Shown: piece by piece, positions 56,558-64,000 of the stretch
How the letters are laid out: each line of letters starts with the position of its first letter
How positions within the stretch are numbered: the first letter of the stretch is position 1
Made by a program: the position numbers and the translations under genes
The notes under the pieces: model-generated
Database searches by the model: none
Told to the model about the DNA's origin: nothing
The model's input: only the letters and a program-made list of their open reading frames with translations
From: Boswellia sacra
Lineage: Eukaryota > Streptophyta > Magnoliopsida > Sapindales > Burseraceae
Reading direction: 5' to 3'
Assembly: GCA_013180625.2 (NCBI GenBank)
Contig: SNVD02013943.1
Location: 1-64,000, forward strand
DNA length: 64,000 bases

Positions 56558-57409
56558 TGTTGGTGTCAACGTGTGACACTCTTATATGTGTCATATATAT
56601 GATAATTTTAAAACAACTTATGATAAAATTAGAATGTTATATTGTTTCTTATTTTACTGCTTCTACAAGTATAATTTACGAAGTATTTGATTTATAATGG
56701 ATATCTCTTTGGATTAGAATATTATTTGATGTATCTTAGTTAAATTAGGAGTATATTTATTTGTGTCCTATTTCATTTATGAGTTACTTATATCACTTCC
56801 TAAATTATTTAGTCTTTATCATAATTTCAGTTTGATTAAGATTTTTATAAGATTTTAAAAAGATTGCAATTGAGCATTCCACTATATCTACATAAGTTAT
56901 AGGTTGATGGTATGTATGTCACGGTATTCCAAGAATTAAAATGAGAGCTTCAACGCAAATTAGAATACTTCTTTGATTTTATTTTATTAGTGTCTTATAC
57001 ATGTATGAGAGATTGTAATTGTGCATAAATTTCAATTAGGTCTATCTGAGTTAGTATACACTTGAGAGAACTTGCGAGTTAAGTGTTTATATAATTCAGT
57101 GTCAGACATTGTAGTTATGTTTTACTTAATAGTGCGTTGTTAAGTTATCAGCGACAGAGAGTGGCCAGTGTCACTGGAGTTTAAGATCTTGACAAAATTT
57201 TATTTTATAAAGATTAGATCAGTGTGTGAGAGTGAGTCAGCAGTGTAAACGATTATAAAGATTGTACAAACAAGAACTTAATGAATTGCAGCTTTAAAAC
57301 TGCCCGTGGATATAGGTTTTATAACCGAACCATGTAAAATCCTCCTGCGCCATTTTACTTTACAGTTTACTGTTATATTACTCATAACTTCATACTTCCC
57401 GATCTTACA
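56558..57409 (+). repeat. Probable 5' LTR of a Sirevirus-like copia element
   Basis: It starts TGTTGGTGTCAACGTG and ends GATCTTACA. A tRNA-Met-type primer site ttggtatcaaag follows at 57411. The 3' LTR is outside the window, so the start is provisional. Confidence 0.55.
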
Positions 57410-57471
57410 ATTGGTATCAAAGTAGGTTCACTAACATACAAGTGAAGAAAAGATTAAGTTGATTTAGAGAA

Positions 57472-58970
57472 ATGGAGTTTATTCATAATGGAGGATTTGG
57501 AACTCAACCACCTATTCATATTAGGAAGTAAGAATAATGATGTACATTAAATCTCTTGATGATAAGGCATGGACCAGTGTTTCTTAAAAGATGGATACCA
57601 CTAACAAGATTTAATGCTTTTGGCGATTTTGAACCCAAACCTGAGGAGGAATGGACTGATGAAGAATATCAATGTTCAAGCTGGAACTCAAAGGCTCTTA
57701 ATGTAATTTTTGCTGCTGTGGACTTAAATAACTTCGGACAGATTTCAAGGTGCAAAGTGGCTAAAGAGGCTTGGACATTTATGAGGTAAAACATGAAGCT
57801 ACTGCTTCTGTTAAAAGATCTAAATTGATGAGACTGAATTTACAATTTGAAAACTTGGTGATGCATGAGGATGAGTCAATTTCTAAGTTTTATTCTAAGT
57901 TATGTCGCATCACAAATTCTGCATCTATGCTTGGTAAGACTTTTACTGATACAGAAATTGTTAGCAAAATAATTAGATCTATTCTAGATAAATTTCAGCC
58001 TAAAATTTGAGCCATTGAGGAAGTTAAACACATTGATGAAATGAAGGTTGATGAACTGATTGGCATTCTCCAAAACTTTGAGATTAATCATAGTACTAGA
58101 AAGCAAAAAGAGAAAAGCATTGCATTTAATGTTAATATTGAAAAATCTGATGATGAAAGTAATGATGAGCTTGATGAAACGGATTATAAATAAATTGCTT
58201 TTCTAACAGAAAATTATATCAAGTTCATGAAAAAGAATTTTAGGAAAAAGAATCAAGGAAAGCCATCAAACTCAAATGAACACATGTTCAGAAAATTCAA
58301 CAAGGAGAATGACAAGAAGAAATCGAAGCAACCTGATAAGAGAGGATAGATTCAATGTTACGAATGTTCTGGTTATGGGCATATTCAATGTAAATGTGCT
58401 AATCTCAAAAAGAAGAACAAAGGCTTGCCAGCTACCTGAAGTGATGAGTCATAATCCGATTCGGAAGATCGAGAATGCGTGGGTAATTTTGTTGCATTTA
58501 CAACAAATGCAACTGATAAAGGGAAAGCTGTTATGACCGACATAACAGAAAACTGCAAAACCAATGATGATCATTCAGATACAAAAGATGATCCAGAATA
58601 CTATAAAGAGTTGCAAGAAACTTACAATGCACTCTATAGTGAATGGCTGAGTCAGAAAGAAGAAATCAAAACTTTGAAAAAGGAGATTGAAGTGGTAAAA
58701 TGTGAAAAATCTTATGCTGAAAACTATATCACAGAACTGGAGCTTGCTTTGATAGACAAAACAACTCATATTGAGGAAATTACAACAAAACTGATTGAGA
58801 GCAAAAGATGTGTTGATCAACTCAGAATTTGGTCAGCTAAACTTGATCAGGTCTTGAGTCTTAGAAAAGACAATTCTGACAAACATGGATTGGGGTATAC
58901 AGAAGGTAATGTTGCATCCTCATCAACAATAGTGTTTGTAAAAGCTTCAACATCAGGTACAAATTCTTAA
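57472..58970 (+). pseudogene. Copia gag relic
   Basis: Pieces in several frames: MEFIHNGGFG at 57472, EEEWTDEEYQCSSWNSKALN (57640-57700), then KFYSKLCRITNSA. A zinc-knuckle relic lies near 58355-58410 and a coiled-coil frame at 58479-58970. Stops and frameshifts occur at about 57530, 57787, 58008, 58190 and 58348. The order is that of Sirevirus gag. Confidence 0.8.
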
Positions 58971-61900
58971 CCTAACTCAAAAAGGTCAAGTCATAGTTCA
59001 AAAAGCAATGAAGCATTTGTTTCCCTTTTAAGCTCTTTCAAATCCAGTCTTGAAAAGGTAAGAAAATTCATTTCAACATGTTATTTTTGAGGTACCAAAG
59101 GGCATATTGAACCTAGGTGTTTTAAATTGTTGAATCTTTTACATAAAAGATTAAAACAATTCAAACTGTTACCAAAGACACAACTGTAATAGGTTAAGAA
59201 AGAGAAGACAGTCTGCAAAATTGCTTTTACTGCACTTAAGTATTCTTCTAAGGATTTGTAGTATTTTGACAGTGGTTGTTCTAGGCACATCACTGGAAAT
59301 AAACAGTTTCTGAAAGATTTTGAATCATGTAGGAAAGGAAATGTCACTTATGGAGATGGAGCAAAGAGTAAGATCATTGACAAAGGCACTTTGAATGTCA
59401 AAGGCCTACCCAACTTCCAAAATATTTTGCTTGTTGAAGGTTTGAAAGCTAATCTAATTAGTGTTAGTCAGATATGTGATGACAAGTATATTGTTAATTT
59501 CACACAAAACAAATGCATGATTTTAGACAATCTTGGTAAATGCATTTTAGAAGGAAATAGATATTTGGATAATTGTTATTTGGTAAAAATTGCATTTCAT
59601 GCTAGGATCTTGGATTTAGAATTGTGGCATCAAAAATTAGGACATTTAAATTACAAAGACTTGGTTAAATTAACTAAGTTAGGTGCTGTAAAAGGAGTTT
59701 TTAAACTTAATGATAAAGTTAATGAAATTTTAGGACCATGTCAAATGGGAAAACAAATTAGAAGTGTACACAAATCTATTCCACATCTTAGTACATCCAA
59801 AATATTTGATTTGCTTCACATGGATCTTATGGGTCCTAGGCAAATTGAAAGCATTATTGGTAAGAGATACATATTTGTTTGTGTGGATGATTTCTCTAGA
59901 TATGCTTGGGTTGATTTTATTCAAGAAAAATCTAACACTTTTGAAGCTTTCGGAAATCTTTATGTTAAGCTTGAAAATGAGTAAAACAAGAACATTGACG
60001 AGATAGTGAGAATAAGGAGTGTTCATGGCAAGAAGTTTGAAAATGTTAGCTATGCTGACTTTTACAAATATCATAGAATTGAACATGAATTTTCAGCTCC
60101 CAAAACTCTTGACCAAAATGGCATTGTGGAAAGAAAAAATAGAACTCTTCAAGAGATGGCTAGAGTGATGCTCAATAGTAAGAAGTTGACAAAAAGGCTA
60201 TGAGCTGAAGCAGTAAGCACTGCTTGTTATATTTTAAATAGAGTTTTTCTAAGACCTGGCACTAACCAAACACCTTATGAAATTTTGAAAGGAAGAAAAC
60301 CTCATTTGAAATATTTTTGTACTTTTGGATACAGGTGTTACATCTTAAATGACAGCGAGCAGTTAGGCAAATTAGATCCAAGAAGTGATGAAGGAGTTTT
60401 TGTGGGATATGCACAGAACAGCAAAGCTTTTCGAGTCTATAATCTTTGAACTGAGTCAGTCTTAGAATCTGCAAATGTAGTATTTGATGATCTGGATGAT
60501 TATGCAAAGTACTTACACGAAGAAAGCATAACCAGCTTCACAGAAAACGCAGAAAAATCATGATCGAACAACAATAACAGTAAAAAGGATTCAGTTATGA
60601 AAGAGGAAATAACTGCTATTACATCAGATACAACAATGACATTTGAAACACAGATCTGAATAGAAACTCAATCAGAAATGAAGATGAAAGAAAATATCCA
60701 TCCATTTGGATACAGAAGGCACATCCAACAAGTTCCATCATTGGAACACCAGATGGTATGATGAAAACTAGGAGCAAGGTAGAAATCAGGTAAGATTTGC
60801 ATATTATGTTTCATTAGTTGAGCCAAAAAAATGTAAAAGAAGCTTTAAAAAAAGATACTTGGATTCAGGCAATGCAAGATGAACTTAATCAGTTTAAAAG
60901 GAGTGAAGTATAGAAATTAGTTCCTAGGCCAGAAAATGCAACATTAGAACTAAATGGAAATTCAAAAATAAAACTGATGAAAGTGGTCAAGTAGTAAGAA
61001 ATAAGGCTAGGCTAGTAGCACAAGGTTATAAACAAGTAAAAGGCATAGATTTTGATGAAACCTTTGCACCAGTAGCTAGACTTGAGTCAATCAGATTACT
61101 ACTTGCAATTGCTTGTTTGCTTAATTTTAAATTGTACCAAATGGATGTTAAAACAACTTTTTTGATGGCTATCTCAATGAAGAATCTTTTGTTTAACAGC
61201 TTAAGGGATTTGAAGATCTTAAACATCTTGATTTTGTGTACAAACTACATAAAGCTTTGTATCAGTTGAAACAAGCTCCTAGAGTTTGGTATGAAAGATT
61301 GACAAACTTTTATCAATAGAAGTTATAGTAGAGGCAGCAATGATAAGACATTATTTGTCGAACATGTATCTAACTATTTTATTGTTGCTCAAGTATAGGT
61401 AGATTACATTGTGTTTGGATCAACTAACAAAAGCGAAACTAATGAGTTTGTTAAGTTGATGCAGGAAAAGTTTGAGATAAGCATGATAGGAGAATTAAAT
61501 TTCTTTCTTAGATTGCAGGTTAAACAAATGAATGATGAGATATTCATATCTCAATCAAAATATGCTAGAAACCTTGTAAAGAAATTTGGACTTGAGAATG
61601 CAAAACGAATGAAAACTCCTATCAGTACTAACCTGAAACTTTCAAAAGACAATGCAGGAAAAGAAGTTGATGCAAGTTTATACAGAAGCATTATTGGCAA
61701 TTTGTTATACCTCATAGCAAGTAGACCAGACCTGTGTTTTAGTGTAGGACTTTGTATAAGATTTCAAGCAAATTCAAAAGAATCACAATTGACAGCAGCT
61801 AAAAGAATCATCAGGTATGTACATGGAACCTATGATAATGGGATTTGGTTTTCTAAAGATACAAATGATTATCTTGCAAGGTTCAGTGATGCTGACTGGG

Positions 61901-62333
61901 CAGGAAATGTAAATGACCCAAAGAGCACATCAGATGGATGTTTTTATCTTGGTACTAACTTAGTTTCTTGCACAGTAAAAAGCAGAATTTCATCTCTTTG
62001 TCTACTGCTGAAGCTGAATATATAGCAGCAGTAAGTTGTTGCACACAACTACTTTGGATGAAGTAAATGCTGAGTGATTATGGTGTTGAACAAAAAAATA
62101 TAACTGTGTTTTGTGATAATACTAGTGCTATAAACATTTCCAAAAATCTTGTTCAACACAAAACACATTGACATAAGATACTATTTTATAAAGGAACTTG
62201 TAGAATCTAAGTTAATACACATTGAACACATCTCCACTGATAAATAATTAGCTGACTTGTTCACTAAGGCATTGGATACAACAAGATTTGAGAATCTAAG
62301 AAAGACCTTAGGCATCTGTTTCTTTTCTGAATA
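58971..62333 (+). pseudogene. Copia pol relic (protease, integrase, reverse transcriptase, RNase H)
   Basis: Protease-like DSGCSRHITG is near 59270 and the pre-integrase ELWHQKLGHLNY at about 59620. The integrase core has LLHMDLMGP, CVDDFSRYAW and NGIVERKNRT. Reverse transcriptase has [30 protein letters not shown] and a damaged DYIVFGSTN active-site region. RNase H has DADWAG and STAEAEYIA. Stops or frameshifts lie near 59982, 60202, 60448, 60912, 61197, 61317 and 62025, so it is dead. The domain order (integrase before reverse transcriptase) defines Ty1/copia. Confidence 0.92.
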
Positions 62334-63170
62334 AGTATTGCTTGCTGTTATGTTAATTATATCTACAATATCATAAGTTTTCTTCTATTTAAGTATATGT
62401 GAGCTGTAATATAAAATTGTGTGAATGTTAAGATATTGGTTTAAAATGAAAAAAACAAAAAGAGCTATCAATATATGATGTGTGAAAGCCATCATTAAGA
62501 GTAACCTCAAAGTATCCAAGAAATATGTTGAGGTCACCCACTCAAATGAAAAAGGGCTACCTCTATATTGTGTGAAAGTTACTGTATTTATAATCCAATG
62601 TGATTAATTCTTAATATGTCAAAATGATATTTTTGACATCTCCATTGATTGAAAAATAAAGGTAAAACAGCTTTCATATGAAGATCATAAACAGCTCTAA
62701 AATATGCTTCTTTAAAATGATTCATATGATGTCCATATATTATTGTTACGGTAAATGTAATTGTTTTTTGTTATGTTTTTCATATCATATGATGCTTTTT
62801 GTGCCTCACTAAAATTTGACTTTCTTGTGTGTCCATGTGTCAATATGCCATGTCAGCTTTATTGAATTGAGGGTGAGAAACTTCAGTGCCGGGAATCCTA
62901 ATTCTATTAGAATTCTTTATTTTAATAGAAATCAAATTTTGAATTTTTTATTCATTAATGATATTAATTAAGTAGTTTTGGAAAATGATTTAAAATTTAA
63001 AATTTATGGGAAACGGAATTGTATTAAAATCCAATTTCTTCCCAAGTATATCACAAACATAATTAGGGCTCTCTTTGTTCATATCATATTCGATCAACTT
63101 TGCATCCATTCTCTCTCTCGTCTTCCTTTTTTCTGTTCTAGCAAAAACTTGTAGCTCTTGAACCCTAACA
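62334..63170. other. Copia region between pol and env-like frame
   Basis: Non-coding and AT-rich, as is usual between pol and the additional ORF of Sireviruses. Confidence 0.5.
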
Positions 63171-63800
63171 ATGGCGTCCTCATCTGAATCTACGAAGACC
63201 ACCACTACATCATCTTCCTCACACGACTCTGGTCACAATAGTAGCGACAGTTCTCAGTCATCTCAGTCTCAACAATAGCATGCAGAGATCTCTATTGATC
63301 CTGTAATTAGTAGAGATGAGTCAATCCCAGTTAAGCGAATGAAGGACAAAGTGAAGTCAAAGTTCAACAAGTTCCTCATAGCAGCTGTTAAGCAAAATTT
63401 CTTGAAGTATACATCAAAGAGGAAGTTGCAGATAGAAAAGCCAGTGAAGCTAACTGACTTCAACAAGTATGGTTTGAGTGACCTTCTTAAGTCTATTTAC
63501 TAGACTCGAGCGGTAAACAACTTCCTACCCCCTGTTAAGTCTTTGATTCAAGAATTTTATACGAATATCACTACTTCAATTGATGACCTGAAGAGCTATT
63601 ATTATCACAAAGTGTATTGTAAAGAAAAATTTGTGAAATTTTCATCGAATGTCTCTTTGATATACCTATTGGTAGTTTGCACTTTGTTGAAGAAAATTTT
63701 GATATGGCAGTTGTTCTTAAGGAATTAACTGGTCGATAGGATTTAGTTTGAAACCCGAGAGATGGCATTGATCAATAATATCTTAGAAAGAAGTATAGGG
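63171..63800 (+). pseudogene. Env-like / plant-transposon-protein ORF relic of the copia element
   Basis: The frame starts MASSSESTKTTTT (Ser/Thr-rich). It reads through two in-frame TAG codons (63276 and 63501) and then gives LIQEFYTNI, YYHKVYCKEKFVKFS. These fit the domain found in additional ORFs of Sireviruses (PF20167-like). A frameshift follows near 63650, after which VVLKELTGR appears in another frame. The region runs on towards the window edge. Confidence 0.6.
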
Positions 63801-64000
63801 TTATTCATAAGATAACTCAGTTTGATTGGTTCCCCTCTTCACATCAAAGCCAAGTCCGGGGAGATAGAGTGAAATTTATGTTCTGTTCGGGAACAATTAA
63901 ACCAATTAATTTATGTTTATGGATTTATAAGGTGATTATCCAGATTACACCATATAAATTTGATTACCATTTGCTTGTATTTTCTTGTTTGATTCAAGGT

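Noticed and set aside
1..64000. tRNA, rRNA or snoRNA genes
   Set aside because: By eye I found no cloverleaf with proper A and B boxes. The only tRNA-like sequence is the SINE candidate at 24861-25032. A tRNAscan run would be decisive.

Overview
The window is nuclear DNA of a flowering plant. The evidence is genes split by many short GT-AG introns, AT-rich intergenic DNA, the plant-only VOZ transcription factor family and a dense mix of plant transposons. The sequence style resembles a woody eudicot, possibly Citrus or a relative, but that is a low-confidence impression. Splice sites were read by eye and checked only by frame continuity and family length.

Layout. 1-6.9 kb: AT-rich DNA with shuffled partial duplications and one orphan exon of ribosomal protein eS24. 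6.9-18.1 kb: a CACTA (En/Spm) transposon with two uninterrupted spliced genes, a TNP2-type transposase (1069 aa) and a Transposase_24/Ulp1-protease protein (748 aa). It also holds a captured AHL (AT-hook/PPC) exon, a dense subterminal repeat array and a 3' terminus at 18113. No 5' terminus was found. 18.1-18.66 kb: the end of a second CACTA family that carries a UTR-like sequence and a short ORF. 18.7-30.2 kb: diverged segmental duplications interrupted by a decayed gypsy element, a 725-bp hAT element with a perfect 8-bp target-site duplication (TSD), a SINE with its TSD, a copia gag remnant and a broken O-methyltransferase (OMT) copy. 30.8-32.3 kb: an intact class II OMT gene on the minus strand. 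32.5-36.3 kb: a hAT element, then a 2.3-kb foldback Mutator-like element (MULE) with a perfect 9-bp TSD and a second hAT nested in its left arm.

39.6-52.0 kb is the conserved gene block. It holds an OPA3-like gene (+, 4 exons, 169 aa), a VOZ transcription factor (+, 4 coding exons, 479 aa) and a peroxisomal acyl-CoA oxidase of the ACX3 type (-, 13 exons, 672 aa). A pol-less gypsy retrotransposon (52.3-56.4 kb, both LTRs, 5-bp TSD) lies about 260 bp upstream of the ACX3 start codon. It has itself received a CACTA end at 53798. From about 56.5 kb to the window edge lies a decayed Sirevirus-like copia element with an env-like reading frame after pol.

The four host genes have unrelated roles (small-molecule methylation, mitochondrial membrane, transcription, beta-oxidation) and do not form a pathway. 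The main interest lies in the transposons: gene-fragment capture by CACTA elements, the foldback MULE, and insertions that can be dated against paralogous empty sites.
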